From: a virus
Length of the DNA stretch: 36,747 bases
Strand: one strand, 5' to 3'
IMG/VR virus record: IMGVR_UViG_3300010430_000241
Span: 1 to 36,747 of that record
The notes under the pieces were generated by a model. The model did no database searches, was not told the DNA's origin, and saw nothing but the letters and a program-made list of their open reading frames with translations. The translations under genes were made by a program, and so were the position numbers. Positions within the stretch are counted from its first letter, which is position 1. Every line of letters starts with the position of its first letter. Positions 24,148 to 32,436 of this stretch are shown here, piece by piece.

Positions 24148-25320
24148 CTAGATTAACAGCATATCAAGACAAGGTGCAAATTGATCATAGCGTTCGAAGA
24201 TACATTCATTAGCTGATTTATCATCTCTAAATTTTATGAAACGCGCGGATCGAAACATTCCTTTTTTGGTCGCTTCCATGGCTGTAATTTCGATGACTTT
24301 GCCGATCTGACAATCCATTGAAGCAAACATCTGCTGTCTGAGTCCATCGGAGATACCACTATTGACTGTACCCATTTCAATTAGCTCACCATCCTCATAC
24401 ATTCCAACCTTGATCGATCGGAATAGATTTTCATTCTTACCAGTACCATTCATGTCAAATCCGGTAATAACTACATCTGCAGTGATTTCCTTCTTGGCTT
24501 TTACCCAATTGTTAGCTGGTTTTTTGCCTGGAATATATTTACCTAATGTGTCTTTTAACATAAGTCCTTCGCCACCAGTTGATACCACCTGACTAAATTT
24601 TTGCCTTGGGTCACCAGTAAATACTTGTGATATTCTAATATGATCACTTGGGTGATTACGATTTTCACGACTAATTGTTATTTTTGGATCTACTCTCATA
24701 TAGGTATTGATACGATTGCAAGCATCATGTCCTAATAACATAATAATCTCTAATATTGCACGTCTGAAATACCAAGGTTGATCACAGATATTGATCCCAT
24801 TCACTGAGCGTAGGTCATATACTAGATAATCCAACCAACCCATCTCTTGTTGTCTTGCAATTGCCTTATCTACGGTACATCCCATAATCTTTGTTACATC
24901 GTCTGATGTCTTATTTGGATAATACAGCTCTCCATGTATATCTACTGAAATATCATGTACATCCTTCAATTGCTTGAAGAATAGTGTAATATGTGGCACA
25001 TGTGTTGATTTCTCAACAGGTTGTCCCTTAGTCTCCTTTGCTGTTGATAATGATCTAGAATACATATGTTGGTCGTCACAAATATAGCTAAATCCATCTT
25101 CCTTAATCTCGGCAATCCAATATAAATTATAGTACATTGTTTGCATTATAGCTTCAACCTGATATTGTAGATGTGTCGGTATAGATACACCTAGTTGAAA
25201 TAATACATCATAGTTCAATATATTTGTTGGTGTACTAGTATGAATTGTTGTTTGCATCTGCTGTACTATTTCTTTTAATTTCTTTTCTTTAGTATGTGTT
25301 GCTCCCATTGCTAAAATCAT
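24148..25320 (-). CDS. ATP-dependent DNA ligase
   Basis: A 390-residue ligase that seals nicks during replication and repair. Motif I is AEIKEDGF with adenylated Lys73; motif III is VDIHGELY (Glu131); WLDYLVYDL is motif IIIa; motif IV is GGEGLMLKD (Glu251, Lys256); motif V is WVKAKK (Lys274, Lys276). The C-terminal part (ADVVITGFDMNG...) fits an OB fold. There is a short N-terminal extension before the adenylation domain, about 60 residues. The start ATG overlaps the RNase H stop (TAATG), and GGAGG lies ten bases upstream. It is the last gene of the replication operon. Confidence 0.85.
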   Translation of the reverse strand: MILAMGATHTKEKKLKEIVQQMQTTIHTSTPTNILNYDVLFQLGVSIPTHLQYQVEAIMQTMYYNLYWIAEIKEDGFSYICDDQHMYSRSLSTAKETKGQPVEKSTHVPHITLFFKQLKDVHDISVDIHGELYYPNKTSDDVTKIMGCTVDKAIARQQEMGWLDYLVYDLRSVNGINICDQPWYFRRAILEIIMLLGHDACNRINTYMRVDPKITISRENRNHPSDHIRISQVFTGDPRQKFSQVVSTGGEGLMLKDTLGKYIPGKKPANNWVKAKKEITADVVITGFDMNGTGKNENLFRSIKVGMYEDGELIEMGTVNSGISDGLRQQMFASMDCQIGKVIEITAMEATKKGMFRSARFIKFRDDKSANECIFERYDQFAPCLDMLLI

Positions 25321-25889
25321 TAAAATCCATCCTCCAGTCTTAATAAATTGTCCATTGCTAACGGACTAATTCTGATATCCAATTTAGTACATGCCGCTAT
25401 TAGCCAAGAAATTTTGAAGAATTCATCTCTGCGCTTGTAATTACAAAGCATATCAGCCAATTCATTGTATTTATTATGTGGATTACCAGCATCCTTGCTA
25501 TGACCACGAACATGTTCCCATTGAATATTGTAAAGATCCATTTGCTTGACCATAAGAAAATCTTCCCATAAATCTCGATTAGGTACGGGTTCCTTTTTAC
25601 TGTTTTTCCAGCCTTTTGTTACCCATTTGTCGAGATATGATGGATGAGTATATCCATTATAAACATATCCACTATCAGTTACAACATAAAGTCCAGACCC
25701 TATAACACAACTATTGATTGCCGCCAGTACTGCTGTCATCTCCATTCGATTATTGGTCGTATCATCAGCGAAGCCAAAATCGATATCTACAATAGAGCCG
25801 AAAGGCTGGTCAAGTTCAATGAACGCCCAGCCTCCCAATCTATTTTGTGAATTTGCAGAACCATCTGTATAGAATATTCTCTGACTCAT
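25320..25889 (-). CDS. Ribonuclease H (RNase HI type)
   Basis: A 189-residue RNase H. Catalytic residues are Asp9 (FYTDGSA), Glu50 (NNRMEM), Asp72 (VTDSGYV) and Asp146 (YNELADML), with the His loop in HVRGHS (His127/His130). The enzyme removes RNA primers from RNA-DNA hybrids. The RNase H domain covers about the first 150 residues, and a ~40-residue helical tail follows (ISWLIAACTKLDIRISPLAMDNLLRL), longer than in E. coli RNase HI (155). The start lies on the HAD stop. The gene supports replication with the ligase and polymerase in the same operon. Confidence 0.88.
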   Translation of the reverse strand: MSQRIFYTDGSANSQNRLGGWAFIELDQPFGSIVDIDFGFADDTTNNRMEMTAVLAAINSCVIGSGLYVVTDSGYVYNGYTHPSYLDKWVTKGWKNSKKEPVPNRDLWEDFLMVKQMDLYNIQWEHVRGHSKDAGNPHNKYNELADMLCNYKRRDEFFKISWLIAACTKLDIRISPLAMDNLLRLEDGF

Positions 25890-26395
25890 TATTCTACAAG
25901 CACCGCATCATCTGCGACCATATGTTCTACTACATTGATGATACGTCCTTCAGCAAGCTCATTTCTAATATGAAATGCGATTGTAGTTGGAGCATGTAGT
26001 AATTTAACCATTATTTGTACCGCTACATCCAATAGTATATCATCATATTCTTCCCATCCATATGCTCTATCGTCAACATACATATGAGCGTAGATTTTGC
26101 GTGAATCATAATCCCACGGTGCAATATTTTCATTGATTGCCGCAAATTCATCGAAGATATCATTTTCCCTTAAAAATTGTATTGCATTATCTAGACCTTC
26201 ATTCTCTCGACAAGTATTTAAAACAATGTCAAGGTTATTTGCCTTCAAGAACCTAATGAAATTGACTAAGTGTTTGCGAATTGGTCCACATTTTGGGTAA
26301 CATTGATTTCCATCATCATTGAATATCAATGAGCAAGGACCATCAAAGTCCATTGCTATTATTGGATTTACTGCATTATCATTAATTTGTAACAT
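25889..26395 (-). CDS. HAD-family phosphatase (BT0820-like)
   Basis: A 168-residue haloacid dehalogenase-type phosphatase. Motif I is AMDFDGPCS (Asp16, Asp18), motif II NTCREN (Thr61), and the last motif RKIYAHMYVDDRAYG (Lys100, Asp108, Asp109). The 'RKIyAd.YIDDr' stretch is typical of the BT0820-like subgroup. It may act on nucleotides or on polynucleotide 3' or 5' phosphates; the substrate cannot be told from sequence. AGGAGG lies eight bases before the ATG and the 40-codon gene upstream ends on the ATG (TAATG). Confidence 0.8.
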   Translation of the reverse strand: MLQINDNAVNPIIAMDFDGPCSLIFNDDGNQCYPKCGPIRKHLVNFIRFLKANNLDIVLNTCRENEGLDNAIQFLRENDIFDEFAAINENIAPWDYDSRKIYAHMYVDDRAYGWEEYDDILLDVAVQIMVKLLHAPTTIAFHIRNELAEGRIINVVEHMVADDAVLVE

Positions 26396-26517
26396 TATTG
26401 CTTCCTCCTAATAGTAGTTTTGCTTCCTGCTCTTCTTATATTTGTTATCTTGGCACCGAATACGTTCTGTATCATAATAATGTTCATTTCTTGCCAAGGC
26501 TGTTTCGAACTACTCAT
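26395..26517 (-). CDS. 40-residue basic peptide (small gene)
   Basis: A 40-codon frame that fills the gap between the HIRAN and HAD genes. It starts at ATG 26517, overlapping the HIRAN stop region (AATGAGTAG), and its TAA overlaps the HAD ATG (TAATG). AGGTGG lies six bases before the ATG. The product starts MSSSKQPWQEMN and ends in a strongly basic stretch (KITNIRRAGSKTTIRRKQ), seven positive charges in the last 18 residues. Both junctions are the same kind of coupling seen across the operon, which argues that it is a real gene. Nucleic-acid binding is possible, but the function is unknown. Confidence 0.55.
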   Translation of the reverse strand: MSSSKQPWQEMNIIMIQNVFGAKITNIRRAGSKTTIRRKQ

Positions 26518-26899
26518 TTGGTGCCACCTGATTAATTGCTATATGGCAATATGGTCTATTTTTATGTAGTCCAATTTTGAACTTGTCATTTTCATATCTT
26601 ATGCATGCTGTAAATTCAACTCCAGAATCCATCATTGGTGCTAGAATCTCAGCATAATCCTTGCCAATATAACCGATCTGTTTTAATTGATTGTCCTGAT
26701 CTTCCATGTCATAGTGCATTACCATAACCGCATTAACATCATATTTGTTAGTTGGCTCACGTTTCAATATAATTGCTGGTGGGAAACCATTGGCTTGAAT
26801 TTTGTCTATCATCTCACTGATATATTCCCTTCTACTAGTACCATTTTCATTCTTGAAAGTTACACCTACTACGTTTACCGCTAAATCTTTTACTGACAT
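26510..26899 (-). CDS. Stand-alone HIRAN domain protein
   Basis: A 129-residue protein that is just a HIRAN domain: VVGVTFKNENGTSRREYISEMIDK, then LKREPTNKYDVNAVMV (the 'REP.N.YD..AV.V' signature) and IGYIGKDYAEILAPMMDSG. HIRAN domains bind 3' ends of single-stranded DNA in the helicase HLTF; here it is not attached to a helicase, so it may guide replication or repair partners to DNA ends. AGGAGG lies upstream and the gene starts 14 bases after the polymerase stop. Confidence 0.85.
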   Translation of the reverse strand: MSVKDLAVNVVGVTFKNENGTSRREYISEMIDKIQANGFPPAIILKREPTNKYDVNAVMVMHYDMEDQDNQLKQIGYIGKDYAEILAPMMDSGVEFTACIRYENDKFKIGLHKNRPYCHIAINQVAPNE

Positions 26900-26913
26900 C
26901 TTGTTTCCTCCTT

Positions 26914-29886
26914 TTAATAGTTAAATTCTTTATATTTTAGGTCGCCTCCGATTAATTTTACGAAGTCGATTATCCTATTATTTAGCCCGATCGTTTGTGG
27001 GCACTTCATTTCGATTACTGTTCCACGTACAATACATGTAAATATTACCTCAGTCAATCCTTGATGTTCATAGAACATCTTATTTAATTCTAGTATATCT
27101 TCATAATTTATTGAATTTGGTAAGTAGATGTGACATTCTGGACAATCTCTAATACCATCATTTGTCATTGGTCTAATATATAAGCCCTCAAGCGATGGTT
27201 TACCATGATAGGGCTTGCCAACCCTACATTTCATTGCTACTGGTACATTTAAGTCACTAATATATTGATGAAATGTCTTCCATAGATCCGGAAATACCGT
27301 ACAACTATATTGCATAAACTCTGTTTCTACTGTAATAAAGCCCATCTTCTTGCCTTTGTTGCGACCATCCTTTGTAATAGTATGCTCATGTTTATCTACC
27401 AGATATCCTGCAATATAAACCTCAGTTCCTACTTGGAAATCAGCAATATCTTCATCTTCAAGTGAATTCCATCGATACATCTCATCACGATACCTGTCAA
27501 TTGGATGCGCCGATATAAAGAAACTAAGTACTTCATTTTCCCATTCTGCATATGTGATTGGATCTTCTTCAATCTCTTCTAAAGATGCTAGTGGTGCGTT
27601 TATCCGTATTAACTGCATTACATCATCATATGTCGGATAATAATCACCAGCTACACGCTTCTTTTTGCGCTTCCACTTATTAATTTTATCATTAATCTCT
27701 CTACATCCAGCCGCCATGGTCATTCTATTTGGGAATTTGTGTACTCCAGCTTGCAATAAGTCATCAAATGCGCCACACTTAACCAGCGCTTCTACTGCAG
27801 TTCCATTAACCGCGCCGCCAGCGACCCTTAATCTAAAGTCTTCAAATGAGATATATGGTCCATTCAAGTCTATATCTTTCAGGATTGCCTCAACTGTCTT
27901 AGGTCCGATACCAGATATAGCTTGCATACCAAATCTAATAATATTCTTATCTGTCATAGTAAACTTGGTTGCACCTGATGATACCAATGGTGATAATAGA
28001 TTAATCTGTTCATTATTTCTGGTCATATCTTTAATAACAAGCATCTGTTTCTTTGGTTTATTGCCAACAATCAATGAATTTAATTCTGCTGTATAAAAAC
28101 AATCTGCATATTTAGATTTAGCTATTGCACCACGTCTCATATTTTCTGCATATTCAACAGCATGAGCGCGGTTGAATCCATATCTACCAAACGTTCTGAT
28201 TTGATCCTTTGCAATTTGAATAATTGAATCTTTTTGCTGTGGAGTTAGACTCTTGGTTGTGAAATTATGTTCCCTAGCCGCATCTCCTAACCATTCTAAT
28301 TCACTGTCGATTAGAGCCATATTCTTTTTACCAACTGCCTTACGTAGAATATCTGCACGCCCAAGTGAACATCCTGTCATTTGTCTAACACGATAAATAA
28401 TTTGTTCTTGGAATACCATAATACCAAATGTATCTTCTAGATATTCAGCTTCCTCAGGAAAGAGATATACTACCTTATCTTTACCAGATTTACGGTCGAT
28501 CAGATGCTGTACCATAGTCTTACCATCAATTTCTGCATCCAAAGGTCCTGGCCTATATAATGCATTTCCCATTATTATATTCAATTGTGATTGCATACCT
28601 ATTTCTGGTAATAAATCATAATCAACCATTTGTGGTATAAAGCCCATCGATTCTGCTATACTATCTGCATCATAAAGATCTTTCATTAGTTGCGTAAATC
28701 CACCAGATTCGCACTGAAATATTGATTTTGTATTTCCATCTCTAAATAACTGTTTTACATCATGATCTCCTAGAGGTGTTGATTTATATGCAAATTCAGG
28801 ATCATACCAGTGCTGTACTAGCTTCTCTGCGTCAAAATTAACATCTACAGTTCTAAGGCCTAATGCATCCAATTTAAGGTATCCAAAATCTTCTGCACGC
28901 ATCATATCAAATTGCATCGCGGTCACATATTTACCACTACTATCTTTATAATAGATTAATGGCACATTTTCGCTCAACACCTTAGGTGATATAATAACAC
29001 CAGCGGCATGGACTGATGGACTCTTCTTGAGACCATATAGTCTCTTGATAACATTTATTACTCTATCGCCATCCCACTTTGATAGGAAAGTGAATCTTAC
29101 TGAACATAAAGGATTAGGATCAGTCTTGATTGCGGCAAATTTCTCCATCTGTTCATCGTTTAACATATCAATGAATTTGTCATTATCAAATAATTGACCA
29201 TATGTTTGCTTATCTGCTATAACCTCAATATCTGGATACGATATATTATGTACCGCATTTATAAAATCTTCATTGTCTAGTAATTCTTCAAGGTCACAGC
29301 CTTCACCAAATGTATCTTTGACTTCATCTATGACCACTTCTGCGACTCTGGCTGATTTTAATACGTCACTTACTACTGAATTAGCACCAAAAGTCTGAAA
29401 TGTGATTATCTGGGAAACCTTATCTGCACCATTCTTCCATGCAATATAATCTACTACAATATGGCGATAGCGTTGGGATATATCAAAATCAATGTCTGGA
29501 GGGGCTATTCGTTCTGAGTTTAAGAATCTCTCGAAAATTAGCTTATATTCAATTGGACAAAATTCATGGATACCAATGGCATAACATGCTATAGACCCAC
29601 CCACAGATCCACGGCCTGGTCCTAATGGGATTACTCCATATTCGGGCAATTCATGACCGCGCAACTCACAGAATTCCTTAACACGTTTCTCATCTCTACA
29701 GAAGTCATGAATGTCCCATACATTTAATATATAATCTTGAAAATTGTTTTCCTCTATAATTACACGTTTTTCGACTTCATATCTCTTAACTACTTCATCA
29801 TTCTGTTGCCAATTCGGTCCGTATTTCTCAACGAATCCCTTCTCGACTATGTGCATCAGGAATCTGCCTTGTTTGTTTATTTCCAT
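26914..29886 (-). CDS. dnaE: DNA polymerase III alpha catalytic part (DnaE-like, no PHP)
   Basis: A 990-residue C-family replicative polymerase without the PHP domain. It begins where DnaE normally passes from PHP to palm (NFQDYILNVWDIHDFCR), then LGPGRGSVGGSIACYAIGI, the catalytic PDIDFD (Asp131, 133, 135), HAAGVIIS (293-300) and FGYLKLDALGL (Asp340). The fingers and thumb follow (RPGPLDAEIDG, EEAEYLEDTFGIMVFQEQI, GCSLGRADILRKAVGKK, YGFNRAHAVEYA), then a helix-hairpin-helix (ISGIGPKTVEAIL) and an OB fold (VYIAGYLVDKHEHTITKDGRNKGKKMGFITVE). No DEDD exonuclease is fused. The C-terminus has an extra CPEC segment. The start has GGAGG eight bases upstream and overlaps the 219-residue gene by 59 bases. 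The PHP part is a separate gene, 30719-31720. Confidence 0.9.
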   Translation of the reverse strand: MEINKQGRFLMHIVEKGFVEKYGPNWQQNDEVVKRYEVEKRVIIEENNFQDYILNVWDIHDFCRDEKRVKEFCELRGHELPEYGVIPLGPGRGSVGGSIACYAIGIHEFCPIEYKLIFERFLNSERIAPPDIDFDISQRYRHIVVDYIAWKNGADKVSQIITFQTFGANSVVSDVLKSARVAEVVIDEVKDTFGEGCDLEELLDNEDFINAVHNISYPDIEVIADKQTYGQLFDNDKFIDMLNDEQMEKFAAIKTDPNPLCSVRFTFLSKWDGDRVINVIKRLYGLKKSPSVHAAGVIISPKVLSENVPLIYYKDSSGKYVTAMQFDMMRAEDFGYLKLDALGLRTVDVNFDAEKLVQHWYDPEFAYKSTPLGDHDVKQLFRDGNTKSIFQCESGGFTQLMKDLYDADSIAESMGFIPQMVDYDLLPEIGMQSQLNIIMGNALYRPGPLDAEIDGKTMVQHLIDRKSGKDKVVYLFPEEAEYLEDTFGIMVFQEQIIYRVRQMTGCSLGRADILRKAVGKKNMALIDSELEWLGDAAREHNFTTKSLTPQQKDSIIQIAKDQIRTFGRYGFNRAHAVEYAENMRRGAIAKSKYADCFYTAELNSLIVGNKPKKQMLVIKDMTRNNEQINLLSPLVSSGATKFTMTDKNIIRFGMQAISGIGPKTVEAILKDIDLNGPYISFEDFRLRVAGGAVNGTAVEALVKCGAFDDLLQAGVHKFPNRMTMAAGCREINDKINKWKRKKKRVAGDYYPTYDDVMQLIRINAPLASLEEIEEDPITYAEWENEVLSFFISAHPIDRYRDEMYRWNSLEDEDIADFQVGTEVYIAGYLVDKHEHTITKDGRNKGKKMGFITVETEFMQYSCTVFPDLWKTFHQYISDLNVPVAMKCRVGKPYHGKPSLEGLYIRPMTNDGIRDCPECHIYLPNSINYEDILELNKMFYEHQGLTEVIFTCIVRGTVIEMKCPQTIGLNNRIIDFVKLIGGDLKYKEFNY

Positions 29887-30487
29887 TCAATTGTCCTCCG
29901 AGTTTGTTAAATATATCATCAATTTTACTGCCAGTACCATCCAATGATGGTTGAATAACTATTGACAAGACATCATCCCCACCTAGCTTTTCCCATATCG
30001 GCTGTAAATGATCAGGCCTGTTGTTATACATTTTCTCCAGCACAACTGTTCGATATCTCTCATGGCTTTGTGCCTGTTTAGTACAATCTGTGCTAATAGA
30101 CATATAACCCATAGTCTTTATTGCGAATTCTGAATATTTGATACGCCATTGGTCTAAATCAACCACATCATTATTCTTAACATTCATAATCTGATTAATC
30201 TTGCCACATACCTCACTATATACCTCTTTGGTTGTACACTGAATATGCAAGATCTTGTTTGTTAGGTGTTGCTTCCGTTCTCCGATCTGAAAGACATTAA
30301 CGAGTAGGTCTTGTTTGATTGGAACGCCATTTCGCGCTATTGGTGTCGATGGTCGACGCGGTTCTGGTGTTTCAATGTCTGATTCAACCAATTGATTTGT
30401 CGAGGGTTCTTCTGGTAATTTAATATCTCTAAGATTCACTGTTGGCCTCCGTTTCTTTTTGAACAAACCTGACATTATGTTCATCAT
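29828..30487 (-). CDS. Unknown protein between PHP and polymerase genes (219 aa)
   Basis: A 219-residue protein with a basic start (SGLFKKKRRPTVNLRDIKLPEE), a Pro-rich and charged linker (EPSTNQLVESDIETPEPRRPSTPIARNG), and a more compact C-terminal part (DLLVNVFQIGERKQHLTNKILHIQCTTKEVYSEVCGKINQIMNV...). I do not recognise the family; no nuclease, GIY-YIG, HNH, LAGLIDADG or intein motif is seen. AAGGAG lies seven bases before ATG 30487. It overlaps the upstream gene and the polymerase by 59 bases each. Its place between the two halves of the split DnaE suggests a partner of the polymerase, which is inference. Confidence 0.6.
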   Translation of the reverse strand: MMNIMSGLFKKKRRPTVNLRDIKLPEEPSTNQLVESDIETPEPRRPSTPIARNGVPIKQDLLVNVFQIGERKQHLTNKILHIQCTTKEVYSEVCGKINQIMNVKNNDVVDLDQWRIKYSEFAIKTMGYMSISTDCTKQAQSHERYRTVVLEKMYNNRPDHLQPIWEKLGGDDVLSIVIQPSLDGTGSKIDDIFNKLGGQLNGNKQTRQIPDAHSREGIR

Positions 30488-30728
30488 TATTTCTCTCCTT
30501 ATATGGTATTATATCATGTGTTACACCTGTATTGTCAGTAATAGTCAAATATATATCATCAATACTAAATGTTTCACTAGTATCGTCAACGATTGCTTCG
30601 ATTGATTCTCTTAAGCATTTAATATTATTGTCGTTTATTGCCTTACCCTTATATTGCTGTAGCACCGTTCTGATTTCTCCCTCTATATCTCTATCGTCCG
30701 TTGGTGCTATGGTTATATTTAATCCCAT
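30429..30728 (-). CDS. Unknown small acidic protein after the PHP gene (99 aa)
   Basis: A 99-residue acidic protein with GLNITIAPTDDRDIEGEIRTVLQQYKGKAINDNNIKCLRESIEAIVDDTSETFSIDDIYLTITDNTG, an alpha/beta pattern with no motif that I recognise. Its ATG lies inside the last codons of the PHP gene (overlap of ten bases), 9 bases after GGAGG, so it is almost surely coupled. Its C-terminus overlaps the next gene. Function unknown. Confidence 0.6.
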   Translation of the reverse strand: MGLNITIAPTDDRDIEGEIRTVLQQYKGKAINDNNIKCLRESIEAIVDDTSETFSIDDIYLTITDNTGVTHDIIPYKERNNDEHNVRFVQKETEANSES

Positions 30729-31720
30729 TGTTCCACTCCTCCATTCTCAAACCACTCTGGCACACTGAATTTTGGTGTAAAGATTTCCTTTGATGGTTTT
30801 AACACATTGCCATCACATCTGTTGGCTATAATCATGGTATTTTTAATATATTCATCTTTAAACGATGTTCTCAACTCATTTGCAGACAATATATGATATC
30901 CTTTCCCTTTAAAGCCAAATGTATTAGGGTGGTCAGTTTCCTTATTAAAATTGATTGCTAGGAGATTTGCATGTGCATCCATATCATCTTTATATCTATA
31001 GTGCGCGTCTGTAGCCGCAATAATCGTAATACCCATTGATTCTGCTATGCCTACCTTCTGGTCGTTAACAGTATTCTCATCAGGTATGTCATGATTATGA
31101 TATTCTAATATAAAATCATCACCAAATCTAGACTGGAACCAGTTTAACATTGCCATGGTACCGCCAAAATCTTCCTTGAGTATCATTTGGTCAACTGGTC
31201 CACCAATACAGGCTCCACTCCAGATAATGTCGTCTCCATATTTGTCAATCAATTCCAAATCAATACGTGGCTCATGATAGAATCCTTCATAATATGAGTA
31301 CCACATCAATGAACATAGATTCTGGTAGCCCTTCCAATTCTTCGCCCATGCATTAAGATGATAATATGCCTCACCACGCCTCTCAAATGATTTATAATGT
31401 CTGGAATTAATCATGAGACCATTGTTCCATACCCAATCATCCTGATTATAATCTTGTTTTGGCTGTGCCGCCATATAGAATTCACATCCTATAATATGCT
31501 TCATCCCAAATGCATAAGCCGCCAGTGCTAAATCACCATGTGCCGACATAACGCCATGATCTGTGGCAGTTATGATGCCATGTCCCCGTTCTTCTGCTAT
31601 TTGAATAATATCTTCTTTAACTTTCTTGGGTTCATCATGATCCAGTGTTCTGATCATACCGTCTTTATTAGAATATTCCGTATGTAGATGCATATCCACG
31701 AAATCAATCTTATTCTCCAT
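30719..31720 (-). CDS. Stand-alone PHP domain of DNA polymerase III alpha
   Basis: A 333-residue protein equal to the N-terminal PHP domain of DnaE. All metal-site positions are present: His11 and His13 (DMHLHTEYS), Asp54-His55 (TATDHG), Glu80 (IGCEFYM), His121 (YYHLNAWAKN), Cys171 (SGACIGG), His208/His210 (EYHNHD), Asp238 and His240 (ATDAHY). An intact set suggests Mn/Zn-dependent 3'-5' proofreading activity. The protein ends PKFSVPEWFENGG, exactly where DnaE proceeds to its palm, so the split is at the domain border. GGAGG is seven bases before ATG 31720, and the start overlaps the sigma gene by 11 bases. Confidence 0.88.
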   Translation of the reverse strand: MENKIDFVDMHLHTEYSNKDGMIRTLDHDEPKKVKEDIIQIAEERGHGIITATDHGVMSAHGDLALAAYAFGMKHIIGCEFYMAAQPKQDYNQDDWVWNNGLMINSRHYKSFERRGEAYYHLNAWAKNWKGYQNLCSLMWYSYYEGFYHEPRIDLELIDKYGDDIIWSGACIGGPVDQMILKEDFGGTMAMLNWFQSRFGDDFILEYHNHDIPDENTVNDQKVGIAESMGITIIAATDAHYRYKDDMDAHANLLAINFNKETDHPNTFGFKGKGYHILSANELRTSFKDEYIKNTMIIANRCDGNVLKPSKEIFTPKFSVPEWFENGGVEQWD

Positions 31721-32435
31721 ATATTACATCCTCCCAATCTGGCACCGTGTTGTCGATATGGTCATATAACCTTGCTTTCAGTTTCTTCGTGAGTTGTATT
31801 ATCCTTTGCTTAGAAATGTCAAGTTCTCTGGCAGTAGTAGTCTGAGCTTTGCCTTCAATAATAGATTTTAGAATATATTCATCTCTTTCACTTAAATCCA
31901 TATTATTTACCGCCAGCTTCACTGCTAATAGTACACCCTCAATATGTTTGTCACGCTCATTGTTAATTATTTCTTCTTCTGCTGTAGGATATGCTGATTG
32001 GTTGTTTACATTTGGATGCCTTCTTGTATATGTTTCGAATGTCTCTTCATTAGACATGTCATCATATTCCTTCATTAATTGGTATCTCTTATTATCTTTA
32101 ACTTTACTTTGATAAATATATCTGACTCTACTGTCCAAGTGTGATTGAATGAAATTATTATATGTGGCTTGTCCATCAATCTCATATTTAAATTTAGTAT
32201 AATGCCACATCCAATATCTAATGTCTGCTAGTATATCATTCCAGCCAATAATCACTGTGCCGTTGTTATACTTAATAGACCATTTCTTGCAGATCGTCAA
32301 TAATAGTGGCTTAAATATATCGAGGAGGAAGGTCATTCCCTCCTCCTCCAAGACAGCATCTCCAGACTGAACCTTGACTACCGCATCATTAATATTATCA
32401 ATTTTTTCGCATTCGCCTCGTTTCAGTCTAGTCAT
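31710..32435 (-). CDS. RNA polymerase sigma-like factor
   Basis: A 241-residue protein starting at ATG 32435 (or 250 from GTG 32462). The N-terminal half has a sigma region 2-like core (FLLDIFKPLLLTICKKW, WNDILADIRYWMWHYTKFKYE, YNNFIQSHLDSRVRYIYQSKVKDNKRY). The C-terminal part has a region 4 helix-turn-helix (LSERDEYILKSIIEGKAQTTTARELDISKQRIIQLTKKLKARL). Together they match small sigma-70-like factors of phages and Firmicutes that redirect host RNA polymerase to middle or late promoters. I prefer the ATG that follows the dUTPase stop by one base; its ribosome binding site is weak, as coupling would allow. It overlaps the PHP gene by 11 bases. Confidence 0.7.
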   Translation of the reverse strand: MTRLKRGECEKIDNINDAVVKVQSGDAVLEEEGMTFLLDIFKPLLLTICKKWSIKYNNGTVIIGWNDILADIRYWMWHYTKFKYEIDGQATYNNFIQSHLDSRVRYIYQSKVKDNKRYQLMKEYDDMSNEETFETYTRRHPNVNNQSAYPTAEEEIINNERDKHIEGVLLAVKLAVNNMDLSERDEYILKSIIEGKAQTTTARELDISKQRIIQLTKKLKARLYDHIDNTVPDWEDVIYGE

Positions 32436-32436
32436 A

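Noticed and set aside
27665-28096. 143-codon + strand frame inside the polymerase gene
   Set aside because: Lies opposite a well-supported polymerase; has no ribosome binding site; shadow frame.
29828-30728. Homing endonuclease in the polymerase gap
   Set aside because: No HNH, GIY-YIG or LAGLIDADG motif in the 99- or 219-residue proteins.
29828-31720. Split-intein explanation for the divided DnaE
   Set aside because: No intein splice-junction Cys/Ser, His-Asn or block motifs at the end of PHP or the start of the polymerase; both halves have normal starts, stops and ribosome binding sites.
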